Shown: positions 1 to 8,881 of the stretch, piece by piece | Position numbering within the stretch: position 1 is the stretch's first letter | Layout: the number at the start of each line of letters is the position of its first letter | Source of the DNA: Streptomyces sp. CB01635 | GTDB taxonomy: Bacteria; Actinomycetota; Actinomycetes; Streptomycetales; Streptomycetaceae | Direction of reading: 5' to 3' | Length of the DNA stretch: 64,000 bases | NCBI RefSeq assembly: GCF_002803065.1 | Contig: NZ_NNBL01000003.1 | Span: forward strand, 267,460 to 331,459 | The notes under the pieces: generated by a model | Databases searched by the model: none | The model's input: the letters and a program-made list of their open reading frames with translations, nothing else | What the model was told of the DNA's origin: nothing | Position numbers and translations under genes: made by a program

Positions 1-65
1 CGGAGAAGACCCTGAAGAAGGCCCAGTCCAAGGCGCAGTCCGACCTCGACAAGCAGATGGGCTGA
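1..65 (+). CDS. Sugar ABC transporter substrate-binding protein, C-terminal end only
   Basis: The window opens inside a reading frame whose last 20 codons are rich in Lys, Gln, Ala and Asp and end at TGA 63-65. A charged helical C-terminus like this is usual for extracellular solute-binding proteins of the carbohydrate ABC family. The main argument is context: the stop lies 5 bp before a MalF-type permease and a MalG-type permease follows, the standard order binding protein-permease-permease. The protein would capture a sugar outside the cell and pass it to the permease pair. Most of the gene is outside the window, so the family is inferred. Confidence 0.6.
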   Translation, partial: EKTLKKAQSKAQSDLDKQMG

Positions 66-70
66 CCGTC

Positions 71-1048
71 ATGACCGCCACCGGCACCACGCCCTTGCAG
101 GGGAGTGCCGCCCGCCCGGCGCCCGCCACGGCGCCGCGTCGCCGGCGGCTGACAGAGCGACGCTCGAAGGCCCTCGCCTTCGTGGTCCTCACCGCCCCGA
201 TGCTGATCGGCCTCGGCGTCTTCCGCTACGTGGCCATCGGCTGGAGCTTCCTGCTCAGCTTCAGTGAGGCCCGCCGCACCATTTCCCTCGGTACCTGGGT
301 CGGTCTCGACAACTACCAACAGCTCCTGAGCGACGAGCGGTTCCGCGACTCGCTCACGATGATCGTGCTGTTCACAGCGATGATCGTGCCGATCACCTTC
401 GCCGCGTCCCTGGGCCTCGCCGTCCTCGTCAACCGGGTTCGGCGCGGCCGGGCCTTCTTCCGCACGGCGTTCCTGCTGCCCGCGGCGGTCAGCTACGTGG
501 CCGCCGCGATGATCTGGAAGATGGCCCTGTTCAGCGGTGTGCCGTCCGGCCTCGCGAACACGCTCGGCGCGCTGTTCGGCGTCGACCCCACGCCATGGAT
601 CCAGACGCAGAGCCCGCCCCTGTACTGGATCGTGCTCGTCACGCTGCGCCTTTGGCTCCAAGTCGGCCTCTACATGATCCTGTTCATCGCTGGGCTCCAG
701 TCCATTCCGCAGCACCTGTACGAAGCCGCGGCCCTCGACGGCGCCGGCGCCTGGCGCACCTTCCGCAGCATCACCTTCCCCATGCTGCGCAACACGTCGG
801 TCGCGATCCTGCTGCTGATGCTCATCGCCGCGCTCCAGGCCTTCGACGAGTTCTACGCGATCTTCTCCACCGGTGCCTCGCTCGGCAGCGAACCTGTGCG
901 CACTCCCCTCATGCACCTCTACGGCGTCGCCCTCCAGGACCAGGACTACGGCGTCGGCTCCGCCGGTGCCTTCCTGCTCACCCTCCTGATCGTGCTGGTC
1001 ACACTCCTCCAGGGCCGGATCCTCGGGTTCTCCCGCGACAAGGACTGA
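71..1048 (+). CDS. Carbohydrate ABC transporter permease, MalF/UgpA type
   Basis: 325-residue integral membrane protein with a cytoplasmic N-terminus rich in Ala, Pro and Arg (about residues 1-35) and six hydrophobic segments. The EAAALDGAGAWRTFRSITFP stretch near residue 225 is the EAA loop that docks on the ATPase, typical of the binding-protein-dependent permease family. It forms a heterodimer with the next gene product to import an oligosaccharide or sugar. No ATPase gene lies in the visible part; Streptomyces sugar importers commonly share the MsiK ATPase encoded elsewhere. The ATG at 71 follows the binding-protein stop by 5 bp, so coupling is likely. Confidence 0.9.
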   Translation: MTATGTTPLQGSAARPAPATAPRRRRLTERRSKALAFVVLTAPMLIGLGVFRYVAIGWSFLLSFSEARRTISLGTWVGLDNYQQLLSDERFRDSLTMIVLFTAMIVPITFAASLGLAVLVNRVRRGRAFFRTAFLLPAAVSYVAAAMIWKMALFSGVPSGLANTLGALFGVDPTPWIQTQSPPLYWIVLVTLRLWLQVGLYMILFIAGLQSIPQHLYEAAALDGAGAWRTFRSITFPMLRNTSVAILLLMLIAALQAFDEFYAIFSTGASLGSEPVRTPLMHLYGVALQDQDYGVGSAGAFLLTLLIVLVTLLQGRILGFSRDKD

Positions 1049-1067
1049 TCGGACAAGGACTGAACCC

Positions 1068-1907
1068 ATGAACCGTTACCGAGGGAGCGTGCTCGGCTCC
1101 GCCGCCACGTACCTGGTGCTGTGCCTGCTGTCCGTGGTCTTCCTGATCCCGTTCTACGTGCTTCTGCGCAACGCCTTCATGACGACGCCGGAGGTCACCG
1201 CCACCGACTGGCACTGGCTGCCGTCCGCGCTGAGCTGGGACACCTTCAGCGCCCTGTTCAACAACCCGGAGCGTCCCTTCGGCCGGTCCCTGGCCAACTC
1301 ACTGCTGATCGCGGTGATCTCGGCCCCGGTGTCCACGCTGCTCGCCTCGATGGCCGGGTACGCCCTTGCCCGGATCAACGTGCCCGGTCGCGGGGTCGTC
1401 CTCTCGCTCATCGTCGGCACGCTGATGATCCCCCAGGCCGTGACCTTCCTGCCGACGTTCGTCGTGGTCGGTTCGATGGGCGGCGTGAACACGATGTGGG
1501 GCCTGATCGCACCCGGCCTGTTCAACGCTTTCGCCGTCGTGCTCTTCCGCAGCTTCTATCTGTCCTTCCCCGCCGAGATCGAGGAGGCGGGCCGCCTCGA
1601 CGGCCTCAGCTACCTCGGTGTCTACGGGCGCATCATCCTGCCCAACTCGGTCACGATGATCGCCTCCCTCGGCGCACTGTCCTTCATCGAGGCGTGGAAC
1701 TCCTTCCTGTGGCCCCTGATGATCGGCCAGGACCCCGAGAGCTGGACCGTGCAGATCGCCCTCTCCAGCTTCCTCACCTCCCAGACCGTCAACCTGCCCG
1801 AGCTGTTCGCCGGGACGGTCGTGGCGATCCTCCCGCTCGTGATCATGTTCCTGGTCGCCCAGCGCCACATCGTCCAGGGCATAGCGATGTCCGGTCTCAA
1901 GTCCTGA
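1068..1907 (+). CDS. Carbohydrate ABC transporter permease, MalG/UgpE type
   Basis: 279-residue membrane protein with six predicted transmembrane segments and an EAA-type loop (EIEEAGRLDGLSYLGVYGRI, about residues 165-184). This is the second permease subunit of the importer and ends with the characteristic C-terminal GLKS. The start ATG at 1068 lies 19 bp after the MalF-type gene and is preceded by an AAGGAC ribosome-binding site. Next to secreted GH27 and GH95 enzymes, the importer probably takes up galactose- or fucose-containing products; substrate is inference. Confidence 0.9.
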   Translation: MNRYRGSVLGSAATYLVLCLLSVVFLIPFYVLLRNAFMTTPEVTATDWHWLPSALSWDTFSALFNNPERPFGRSLANSLLIAVISAPVSTLLASMAGYALARINVPGRGVVLSLIVGTLMIPQAVTFLPTFVVVGSMGGVNTMWGLIAPGLFNAFAVVLFRSFYLSFPAEIEEAGRLDGLSYLGVYGRIILPNSVTMIASLGALSFIEAWNSFLWPLMIGQDPESWTVQIALSSFLTSQTVNLPELFAGTVVAILPLVIMFLVAQRHIVQGIAMSGLKS

Positions 1908-1940
1908 AACGCCCTCTCCCCTGTACCGGAGGTACTTCCA

Positions 1941-3281
1941 GTGACCCGTACGACCAGAACGACCCGACGCGCGGCACTCACCGCCGCCTGCGCCCTGCCC
2001 CTCACCCTCGCCCTGTCCACCGGCACCGCCCAGGCCAAGACCCCCTACGTCAAGCCGTTCATGGGCTGGAGCAGCTGGAGCGTCGAGTCCTCCTCGCGCG
2101 CCGGCTACGGCACGCACTGGCTGAACGAGGGCAACATCAAGAACGCCGCCGACGCGCTCAGCAGCAAGCTGTCCTCGGCCGGCTACCGGAACCTGAACAT
2201 CGACGCCGGCTGGAACTTCGACTACGACTGGAACTTCCACACCGACGCCAACGGCATCCCGAACGCCGACAAGGACCGCTTCCCCAGCGGTATGCAGTCG
2301 CTCTCCGACTACGTCCACGGCAAGGACCTCAAGCTCGGTCTGTACGGCGCCGCCGGACTGGAGAAGGAGGTCTACGACAAGAACGCGCCGATCCTCGGCA
2401 CTGACTGTCATGCGCAGGACATCGCCGTGAAGCCGCTGACCCCGACCAACAAGTGGGGCGGCAGCTGGAAGATCGACTACAGCAATCCCTGTGCCCAGGA
2501 GTACATCGACTCGATCGTCGCGCGGTACGCCTCCTGGGGCATCGACTTCATCAAGATCGACGGCGTGACGAAGGACAACGTCGCCGACATCAAGGCCTGG
2601 TCCACCGCCATCGACCACAGCGGCCGCAGCATGTGGCTGTCCGCCAGTGCCTGGCCCGTCGACCTCGAGGCCGGCGACGGCCTGCGGCCCTACGCCAACG
2701 GCGTCCGTGTCGACACCGACATCGAGTGCTACTGCGAGACCACCAGCACGTGGACCAGCTCCGTCGACGACCGCTTCGCCGACCTGCCCAAGTGGCTGCC
2801 CAAGCTGTCCGCCCCCGGCTACCTCGGCGACCTCGACTCGATGCCGATCAACAACAACTCGGGCAGCGGACTCCAGGACGGCATCAACGACACGGAGCGG
2901 CAGACCGTCATGACCTTCTGGTCGATGGCCTCGTCCCCGCTGTACGTCGGCGGCGACATCTACTTCCTCGACGACAAGGCCAAGGCCATCCTGACCAACC
3001 CCGAGGTCATCGCCGTCGACCAGGCCGCCGTCCTGCCGAGGCAGATCCGCTCCGGGGACACGCAGGTGTGGACGAAGAAGACGGGCCGTGCCACCTACCT
3101 CGCGGTCTACAACCTCGGCTCCGAGGCCACCGACATCACGGTCGACCTCAAGGACCTGGGCATCAAGCGCCCCCAGAACCTGCGCGACGTCGTCGCCCGC
3201 AAGGACCTCGGCACCGCCAAGGGCTCCTGGACCGCCACCGCCGTCCCGGCCCACGGCTCCCGCCTGATCAAGCTCTCCTGA
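1941..3281 (+). CDS. Secreted GH27-family glycoside hydrolase (alpha-galactosidase-like)
   Basis: 446 residues. An N-terminal signal peptide (about 1-32, two Arg-rich turns, hydrophobic core, AQA cleavage) is followed by a GH27 (beta/alpha)8 domain. The start of the domain has GWSSW (about 42-46) and a conserved NIDAGW stretch. The FIKID motif places the nucleophile at Asp207, and the R-x-x-x-D motif places the acid/base at about Asp260. A C-terminal beta domain (about 350-446) follows. The family releases terminal alpha-galactose, or beta-L-arabinopyranose in some members, from glycans by a retaining mechanism. The GTG start at 1941 is set by the GGAGG at about 1928. It is co-oriented with the sugar importer 33 bp upstream, suggesting extracellular trimming followed by uptake. 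Confidence 0.85.
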   Translation: MTRTTRTTRRAALTAACALPLTLALSTGTAQAKTPYVKPFMGWSSWSVESSSRAGYGTHWLNEGNIKNAADALSSKLSSAGYRNLNIDAGWNFDYDWNFHTDANGIPNADKDRFPSGMQSLSDYVHGKDLKLGLYGAAGLEKEVYDKNAPILGTDCHAQDIAVKPLTPTNKWGGSWKIDYSNPCAQEYIDSIVARYASWGIDFIKIDGVTKDNVADIKAWSTAIDHSGRSMWLSASAWPVDLEAGDGLRPYANGVRVDTDIECYCETTSTWTSSVDDRFADLPKWLPKLSAPGYLGDLDSMPINNNSGSGLQDGINDTERQTVMTFWSMASSPLYVGGDIYFLDDKAKAILTNPEVIAVDQAAVLPRQIRSGDTQVWTKKTGRATYLAVYNLGSEATDITVDLKDLGIKRPQNLRDVVARKDLGTAKGSWTATAVPAHGSRLIKLS

Positions 3282-3308
3282 CCGCCCGTCACGTCCAAGG
3301 AGCCGCAC

Positions 3309-5669
3309 ATGAGCAACGGACCTTCCAGACGCCTGGTGCTCGGCCTCGGCGGAGCCCTCGCGCTGAGCGCCCTGCCCGCCTTCACCGCGCACGCCGCGCC
3401 GCGCCGCCCCACCACGTCCCCGCTGGTACCGGCCGGCGAGGCGACGACCCTGTGGTACCCCGAGCCCGCCGACGAGGACCTCCTCATCGAGCAGGGCCTG
3501 CCGCTGGGCAACGGCCGCCTCGGTGCCCTCGTCGGCGCCGACCCGGCCCGGGAACTCCTGCACGTCACCGACGCCACCCTGTGGACGGGCGGCGCCAACA
3601 CCACCCTCGACGGCGACGGCCAATTCCCGTACGGGCGCGATGACTTCGGCAGCTTCACACTGCTCGCCCGCGTCATGCTGTACCTGCCGGGGCATGAGCG
3701 CTCCGCCGTCACCGACTACCGCCGCACCCTCGACCTCAGCAACGGCCTCGTCACCACGACGTACACCAAGGACAAGGTCCGCTACACGCGGGAGATGTTC
3801 GCCAGCGCGCCCGACGACACCATCGTCGTCCGGCTCCGCCAGAGCGGCGGCGGCTCCCTCACCGGCGCCGTCATCCTCTCCGGCACCCACGGCGAGACGA
3901 CCGGCGTCGACAAGGACCGGAACCTCGCCTCCTTCTCCGCCGCCTTGGGCAACAAGCTGCGCTACGCCGCCGCGGTCACCGCCGCCGGGGACGGGGCGAT
4001 CACCGCCACCGGAACCCGCGTCACGTTCACCGACTGCTCCGAGGTCACGCTCGTGATCAGCGGCGGCACGGACTATGCGCCGGACCACGCCACCGGCTAC
4101 CGGAACCCGGATGCGGACCCGCTCGCCCTCGCCCAGGACAAGGCCCTCGCGGCGGCCCGGACTTCGGCCGTACGGCTGCGCGACACGCACGTCGCCGACT
4201 ACCGCGCCCGTTACGGCCGGCTCACCCTCGACCTCGGCCGCTCCAGCGGCGGGCAGCGCCGGATGGACACGTGGACGCGCCTGAAGGCCCGCGCGGCCGA
4301 CGGATCGGCGCCCGACCCGGAACTCGAGGCGAGCTACCTCCAGTTCGGCCGCTACCTGACCATCTGCGGCTCGCGCGACGGGCTGCCCATGGGGCTGCAG
4401 GGGCTGTGGCTGGAGGGCAACACCCCGGACTGGATGGGCGATTACCACACCGACATCAACCTTCAGATGAACTACTGGCTGGCCGACCGGGCCGGCCTCG
4501 GCGACACCTTCCCCGCCTTCGCCGACTACTGCCTGGCCCAGCTCCCCGCGTGGAGCGAGGTGACGCAGAAGCAGTTCAACGACTCCCGCAACCGCTACCG
4601 CAACACCTCCGGCAAGGTCGCGGGCTGGACGGTCGCCTTCTCCACGAACCCCTACGGCGGCCTGGGCTGGTGGTGGCACCCGGCGGGCAACGCCTGGCTG
4701 TGCGAGTCCCTCTACGAGCACTACGAGTACACGCAGGACGCGCGGTACCTGGCGCGGATCATGCCGCTCCTCAAGGGTGCCTGCGAATTCTGGGAAGCAC
4801 GCCTGATCACCACGACCGTCGACGGCCGCGAGGTCCTGATCGACGATCACGACTGGTCGCCGGAACAGGGCCCGCAGGACGCCCGCGGCATCACGTACAC
4901 CCAGGAACTCCTGTGGTCCCTCTTCGGTCACTACGAGCAGGCGTGCCGTACTCTCGGCCGCGACGCCGACCACGCCGCCGCCATCGGGAAGCTGCGTGAC
5001 CGCCTCTACCTCCCGAAGGTCAGCCCGAAGTCCGGCCGTCTCGAGGAGTGGATGAGCGAGGACGACCTCGGCGAGACCACCCATCGCCATCTGTCGCCGC
5101 TCATCAACCTGTTCCCCGGCGACCGTATCCGCCCGGACGCCGGTGACCCCGAACTCCTCAAGGGCGCACGGGAGTTGCTGACCTCGCGCGGTATGGAGAG
5201 CTACGGGTGGGCCTGCGCGTGGCGGGCAGCGTGCTGGGCGCGGCTCAAGGACGCCGACAAGGCCTACCGGCTGCTGTTGACGAACCTGAAGCCCTGGGCG
5301 GGCGGTGACACCGGCACGGCCATGAACTTCTTCGACATGTACCGGGTCTCCGACACCCGGGCGATCTTCCAGATCGACGCCAACCTCGGCACACCCACCG
5401 CGATGCTGGAAATGCTCGTTCACTCCCGCCCCGGCCACATCGAACTGCTGCCGGCGCTCCCGGACGCCTGGGCCGAATCCGGCTCGATCGAGGGCGTGGG
5501 AGCCCGCGGCGGCTTCACCGTTGACATGACCTGGGAGCGAGGCCGCGTACGTCGGGCGACGCTGCACAGCGTCGGGGGGCGCAGCACCACCGTCACCGCG
5601 GGTGGACGCAGCACGACTGTCACCCTGCGGCCCGGTCAGTCGATGAGGCTCACGGACCTCCAGGGCTGA
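3309..5669 (+). CDS. Secreted GH95-family glycoside hydrolase (alpha-L-fucosidase type)
   Basis: 786 residues. A Tat-like leader (twin Arg at 7-8, then a Leu/Gly/Ala core) ends near residue 32. The N-terminal domain begins with LWYPEPADED and LPLGNGRLGALV, the hallmark of GH95, followed by a helical (alpha/alpha)6 catalytic domain. DINLQMNYW (382-390) and WSPEQGP, with the candidate acid Glu519, match the active-site regions. GH95 enzymes act by inversion on 1,2-alpha-L-fucosides; some members act on alpha-L-galactosides. ATG 3309 follows an AAGGAG ribosome-binding site, 27 bp after the GH27 gene, so the pair is probably cotranscribed. Together they suggest breakdown of fucosylated, galactose-bearing plant glycans such as xyloglucan side chains (inference). 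Confidence 0.85.
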   Translation: MSNGPSRRLVLGLGGALALSALPAFTAHAAPRRPTTSPLVPAGEATTLWYPEPADEDLLIEQGLPLGNGRLGALVGADPARELLHVTDATLWTGGANTTLDGDGQFPYGRDDFGSFTLLARVMLYLPGHERSAVTDYRRTLDLSNGLVTTTYTKDKVRYTREMFASAPDDTIVVRLRQSGGGSLTGAVILSGTHGETTGVDKDRNLASFSAALGNKLRYAAAVTAAGDGAITATGTRVTFTDCSEVTLVISGGTDYAPDHATGYRNPDADPLALAQDKALAAARTSAVRLRDTHVADYRARYGRLTLDLGRSSGGQRRMDTWTRLKARAADGSAPDPELEASYLQFGRYLTICGSRDGLPMGLQGLWLEGNTPDWMGDYHTDINLQMNYWLADRAGLGDTFPAFADYCLAQLPAWSEVTQKQFNDSRNRYRNTSGKVAGWTVAFSTNPYGGLGWWWHPAGNAWLCESLYEHYEYTQDARYLARIMPLLKGACEFWEARLITTTVDGREVLIDDHDWSPEQGPQDARGITYTQELLWSLFGHYEQACRTLGRDADHAAAIGKLRDRLYLPKVSPKSGRLEEWMSEDDLGETTHRHLSPLINLFPGDRIRPDAGDPELLKGARELLTSRGMESYGWACAWRAACWARLKDADKAYRLLLTNLKPWAGGDTGTAMNFFDMYRVSDTRAIFQIDANLGTPTAMLEMLVHSRPGHIELLPALPDAWAESGSIEGVGARGGFTVDMTWERGRVRRATLHSVGGRSTTVTAGGRSTTVTLRPGQSMRLTDLQG

Positions 5670-5686
5670 ACCGGTCGGTACGACCG

Positions 5687-5730
5687 GTGCACGGCAGGGC
5701 GCCCGGCCTCGCGGGCGCCCTGCCCTGCAC
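5687..5730 (+). terminator. Strong hairpin after the GH95 gene
   Basis: Two 19-nt arms (5687-5705 and 5712-5730) pair at 18 of 19 positions around a 6-nt loop. It lies 17 bp after the GH95 stop. There is no T tract, as is common for Streptomyces terminators. It separates the importer/GH27/GH95 operon from the SGNH hydrolase gene. Confidence 0.75.
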
Positions 5731-5770
5731 CGCGCCTTCCCGAGAACGCACGTCCCTGAACGACGACCTG

Positions 5771-5830
5771 AACGTCGAGAAGAACGTCGAGAAGAACTTC
5801 GACCCGAACGCCTGGAAGAACGTCGAGAAG
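5771..5830 (+). repeat. Three copies of a 12-bp repeat in the leader of the SGNH gene
   Basis: AACGTCGAGAAG occurs in tandem at 5771-5782 and 5783-5794, and again at 5819-5830. One frame reads as repeated Asn-Val-Glu-Lys, but no start codon with a ribosome-binding site makes it a convincing gene. It may be a remnant or a leader structure. Confidence 0.7.
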
Positions 5831-5846
5831 AGCGGAGAAAGTGCCG

Positions 5847-7121
5847 ATGACCCTCGATCAGCCGCACCGAGCGGTGCGCAGCCGCGCCCGCCGCAGACCT
5901 TTGTGGCCCCTGTTCGGAACGCTGCTCGCGCTCGCCCTGGCGGTCGCGCCAGTGGGCACCGCGGGAGCCGCCACGCCGTCGGCGCACGCCCCGGGCACCC
6001 GGGTGAGCGCCTGGTCGCCGAGCATGACGACCGGCGGCCCGTCCTTCGAGAACCAGACCATTCGCATGGTGGTGCACAGCAGCGTGGCGGGATCGCGCGC
6101 CCGGATCACGCTCTCGAACCGCTACAGCCCCGGCCCGCTGGAGGTGGCGGCCGCGAACGTCGCCGTCCAGGCGCACGGCGGCGAGGCAAGGCCGGGTACC
6201 GCCCGGCGCATCACCTTCGGCGGCTCGGACCGCGTCACGCTCCCCGCCGGCGGCGAGGCCGTCAGTGACGTCGTCCCGATCTCGGTGCGGGCGGGCCAGA
6301 ACCTGCTCGTCAGCCTCTACGTGCCCGGCGCGACCGGCATGTCGACCTGGCACTCGGACGCCTTCGACACGACGTACACGGCCTCGGGCGACCACGCGGG
6401 GGACGAGAGCGCGGCCGATTTCGTCACCACCACGACCTCCTGGTACTACCTGGCGGGTCTCGACGTCCTGTCTCCGACGGCGAAGGGCACCGTCGTCGCG
6501 TTCGGCGACTCCATCACGGACGGCTACCACTCCTCGACCGGTACCTACACCCGATGGCCCGACGTGCTCGGCCGCCGCCTGGAGGCCGAGCCGGGCCCGC
6601 AGCGGCTGAGCGTCGTCGACGCCGGTATCGGCGGCAACCGCGTGCTCACCGATGTCCCCAACCTCTGGCAGGGTGTCAGTGCCCTGAAGCGGTTCCGCCA
6701 CGACGCCCTCGGTCAGCCCGGCGTCAAAGACGTGATTCTCTTCGAAGGCATCAACGACATAGGCAACAACGCCGGACCCGACGGCAGACCACTGACCGCG
6801 CAGGATCTGATCGACGGCTGGCGCACCCTCATCGACGAGGCGCACGCCGCCGGTGTCCGTGTCATCGGCGCGACCCTGATGCCGGTCAAGGGCAACGGCT
6901 ACTACACGCCCGCCGCCGAGGAGCTCCGCCGCAGCGTCAACGACTGGATGCGCACCGGCGGCGCCTTCGACGGCGTCATCGACTTCGACCGGGTCATGCG
7001 CGACCCCGCGGACCCCTCGGCCCTCAACCCCGCCTACGACTCGGGCGATCACATACACCCCGACGACGCGGGCATGAAGGCCATGGCCGATGCGGTCGAC
7101 CTCGGCCTGCTGCGGCACTGA
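5847..7121 (+). CDS. Secreted SGNH/GDSL-family esterase
   Basis: 424 residues with a signal peptide (Arg-rich start, Leu/Ala core ending near AGAA). An N-terminal beta-rich region (about 45-205) precedes the SGNH hydrolase domain. Block I is VVAFGDSITDG with nucleophile Ser222; GGNRVLTD supplies the block II Gly, GINDIG the block III Asn, and DHIHPDDAG the catalytic Asp/His. The domain order resembles Streptomyces secreted GDSL lipases and acetylxylan-type esterases. An in-frame GTG at 5841 is only 2 bp from the GGAGA at 5834-5838, so ATG 5847 is preferred. Next to secreted glycosidases it may deacylate polysaccharide; the exact ester is unknown. Confidence 0.85.
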   Translation: MTLDQPHRAVRSRARRRPLWPLFGTLLALALAVAPVGTAGAATPSAHAPGTRVSAWSPSMTTGGPSFENQTIRMVVHSSVAGSRARITLSNRYSPGPLEVAAANVAVQAHGGEARPGTARRITFGGSDRVTLPAGGEAVSDVVPISVRAGQNLLVSLYVPGATGMSTWHSDAFDTTYTASGDHAGDESAADFVTTTTSWYYLAGLDVLSPTAKGTVVAFGDSITDGYHSSTGTYTRWPDVLGRRLEAEPGPQRLSVVDAGIGGNRVLTDVPNLWQGVSALKRFRHDALGQPGVKDVILFEGINDIGNNAGPDGRPLTAQDLIDGWRTLIDEAHAAGVRVIGATLMPVKGNGYYTPAAEELRRSVNDWMRTGGAFDGVIDFDRVMRDPADPSALNPAYDSGDHIHPDDAGMKAMADAVDLGLLRH

Positions 7122-7172
7122 CGCGGGACCGGCCGTCCTTGGGGGATGGCGCCGGTGGGCGAAGCACCCACT

Positions 7173-7200
7173 CCACCGGGGGCAGTTGCGCCCCCGGTGG
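7173..7200. terminator. Hairpin after the SGNH gene
   Basis: A perfect 11-bp GC-rich stem (7173-7183 with 7190-7200) around AGTTGC, about 50 bp after the SGNH stop. It lies between convergent genes and could serve both strands. Confidence 0.6.
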
Positions 7201-7391
7201 ACCTGCTTGGCTGGGGGCAGGGTTGGCCGGGGCATCGTCCCGCAGTTGGAGGTGACCGGCTTGCCGGAGAGGTGCTCGGTAAGTAGGTGCGGCTTGTGCA
7301 GCCGTTGCTCAACGGCGCGAACGAACGCGGTAACCGGCCCCCTGGACGGATTGCCGGCCCTCTCCCTCTCTTTCGGCGTCATCCATGTCAT
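7201..7391. other. Intergenic, no supported gene
   Basis: About 190 bp between convergent genes after the hairpin. Open frames cross it on both strands, but none has a start with a ribosome-binding site or a recognisable motif. Confidence 0.5.
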
Positions 7392-8321
7392 CTACAGGGT
7401 GGCATTGTTCCCGGCAACCGAGTCAGGCCTCCCAGCCACCCTCAGTGCGAACTCCAGGGATCGGGTGAAGATTTGGGTCACGGAGCCCTGGTCCAGACCG
7501 TGCCAGCCGTGATCGGCGCCGGGAATCGTCCACAGTTCGACGGGTGCTCCCGCACCGATCAGTGCCGCGGCGAGGTCCCGGCCGTGCGAGCACGCCACCA
7601 TCGAGTCGTCCTCCCCATGGACGACGAGGAAGGGCGGGGCACCCGCATGCGCGTTCTTCAATGGGCTGGCCGCACGGGCGAGTTGGGCTGCGTCCGCAGG
7701 CGCGGCGCCGAGCAGCAGCGCCTCAGGGGTGGCCGCGTCGGCGGGGTCGAAGGGGTCGCGGGCCGAGGTCAGATCCGCGGGCCCGTACCAGACGACGGCC
7801 CCCGCGAGCGGCGGCTCGTCGTGGGTGAGGGCGAGTAGTGAGGCCAGATGTCCGCCCGCGGACTCGCCCCACACCACCGTACGGCGCGGGTCGGTGCCGA
7901 GTTCCGGCGCGCGCACGTTCAGCCAGCGCAGTGCTGTGCGCAGATCGGCCAGGGGTGCGGGGAACGTCGCCTCACCGCTGAGCCGGTAGTCCACACAGGC
8001 CACCGTGAACCCGGCCGCCGCGATCAGCTCGAAGGGACCCGGGTCCCACGCGCGCGTGTGCAGACCCATGTCGTCGCGCCGACCCCGCCGCCACGCCCCA
8101 CCGTGCACGAACAGCACGACGGGGGAGGGGCGCGGGGGTTCCGGCGTGGGCGGCAGCCAGAGGTCGAGCTCCAGCGGCCGGCTGCCCTCCAGGACCCCGT
8201 ACGGGACGCCGCGCAGCACACGCACCCCGGCAGGGTGCTCTGCCGCCGGCGGCAGCGGACCGACGTCCGGGTGCGGCGCGGCGATCAACTCCCGTAGCGT
8301 CCGGGTCACTTGGTCCGCCAC
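7392..8321 (-). CDS. Alpha/beta-hydrolase fold esterase (HSL/BD-FAE-like)
   Basis: 309 residues without a signal peptide. Motifs in order are HGGAW (oxyanion hole), WGESAGG (nucleophile Ser), HGEDD (catalytic Asp) and GADHGW (catalytic His), the arrangement of hormone-sensitive-lipase-like or kynurenine-formamidase-like esterases. The GTG start at 8321 overlaps the end of the QueD gene by 16 bp, so it is the second gene of a two-gene operon and translationally coupled. QueD converts quercetin to a depside (2-protocatechuoyl-phloroglucinolcarboxylate) plus CO; an esterase is exactly what is needed to split this depside. That role is inferred from the neighbour only. Confidence 0.85.
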   Translation of the reverse strand: MADQVTRTLRELIAAPHPDVGPLPPAAEHPAGVRVLRGVPYGVLEGSRPLELDLWLPPTPEPPRPSPVVLFVHGGAWRRGRRDDMGLHTRAWDPGPFELIAAAGFTVACVDYRLSGEATFPAPLADLRTALRWLNVRAPELGTDPRRTVVWGESAGGHLASLLALTHDEPPLAGAVVWYGPADLTSARDPFDPADAATPEALLLGAAPADAAQLARAASPLKNAHAGAPPFLVVHGEDDSMVACSHGRDLAAALIGAGAPVELWTIPGADHGWHGLDQGSVTQIFTRSLEFALRVAGRPDSVAGNNATL

Positions 8322-8863
8322 TGATGGTCGGGCAGGAATCGGACGTCGTACTCGCGTGGGACCGTGGCGAACTTCGACGGTTCGGGCACGAACGGCTCGC
8401 GCGGCAGGCCGAGTTGCTCGGCCGGGGTGCCCAGCGTCTCGAAGAAGCGCTCGAAGGTGCCGTGCGGTCCGGCCGCCACCCCGACGACCTGGGAGTGATG
8501 GCGCTCCATGCGGTAGGCGTGCGGGCAGTTCTTCGGCACGAAGCCGAAGTCGCCCGGACCGAGCAGCCGCTCCTGCTGCGCGCCCTCGGTGTCCTCGACG
8601 AACAGGCGGACCGCGCCGTGGGTCACGTAGAAGACCTCGTACGTGTCCTCGTGCAGATGGGCCGGGATGATGTCGCCCTTCGGCCCCTCGCAGGTGAAGA
8701 AGTTGAACGTGTTCTCCGTCTGTTCACCGCCCGCGTAGACGGTGATCAGGTCCGCGAACAGATGGGCCCGGTCGCCTTCGCCCTTCTCGATGACGTACGG
8801 CTTGCCCGGCTCCGCGGGGATACGTGACGCGCTCCGGTAGCGCGTGGCGTACTCCATGGTCAT
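8306..8863 (-). CDS. queD: Quercetin 2,3-dioxygenase (monocupin QueD)
   Basis: 185-residue single cupin. Cupin motif 1 gives His69, His71 and Glu76, and motif 2 gives His115, the 3His-1Glu metal site at the positions I recall for QueD of Streptomyces sp. FLA, whose length and overall sequence it also closely resembles. That enzyme cleaves the heterocyclic ring of flavonols with O2, releasing CO, and works with Ni or Co. The ATG at 8863 is preceded by a GAGAGGTGAG ribosome-binding site. It is divergent from a MarR-type regulator across 118 bp holding two operator-like palindromes, so flavonoid induction through MarR is likely. Confidence 0.9.
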   Translation of the reverse strand: MTMEYATRYRSASRIPAEPGKPYVIEKGEGDRAHLFADLITVYAGGEQTENTFNFFTCEGPKGDIIPAHLHEDTYEVFYVTHGAVRLFVEDTEGAQQERLLGPGDFGFVPKNCPHAYRMERHHSQVVGVAAGPHGTFERFFETLGTPAEQLGLPREPFVPEPSKFATVPREYDVRFLPDHQWRTK

Positions 8864-8881
8864 GACGGCTCACCTCTCTAT

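Noticed and set aside
1299..7391. A 2030-residue open frame on the minus strand
   Set aside because: It runs antisense through five well-supported genes, is Gly/Val/Arg/Asp-rich and has no domain; stop-free antisense frames are expected in such GC-rich DNA.
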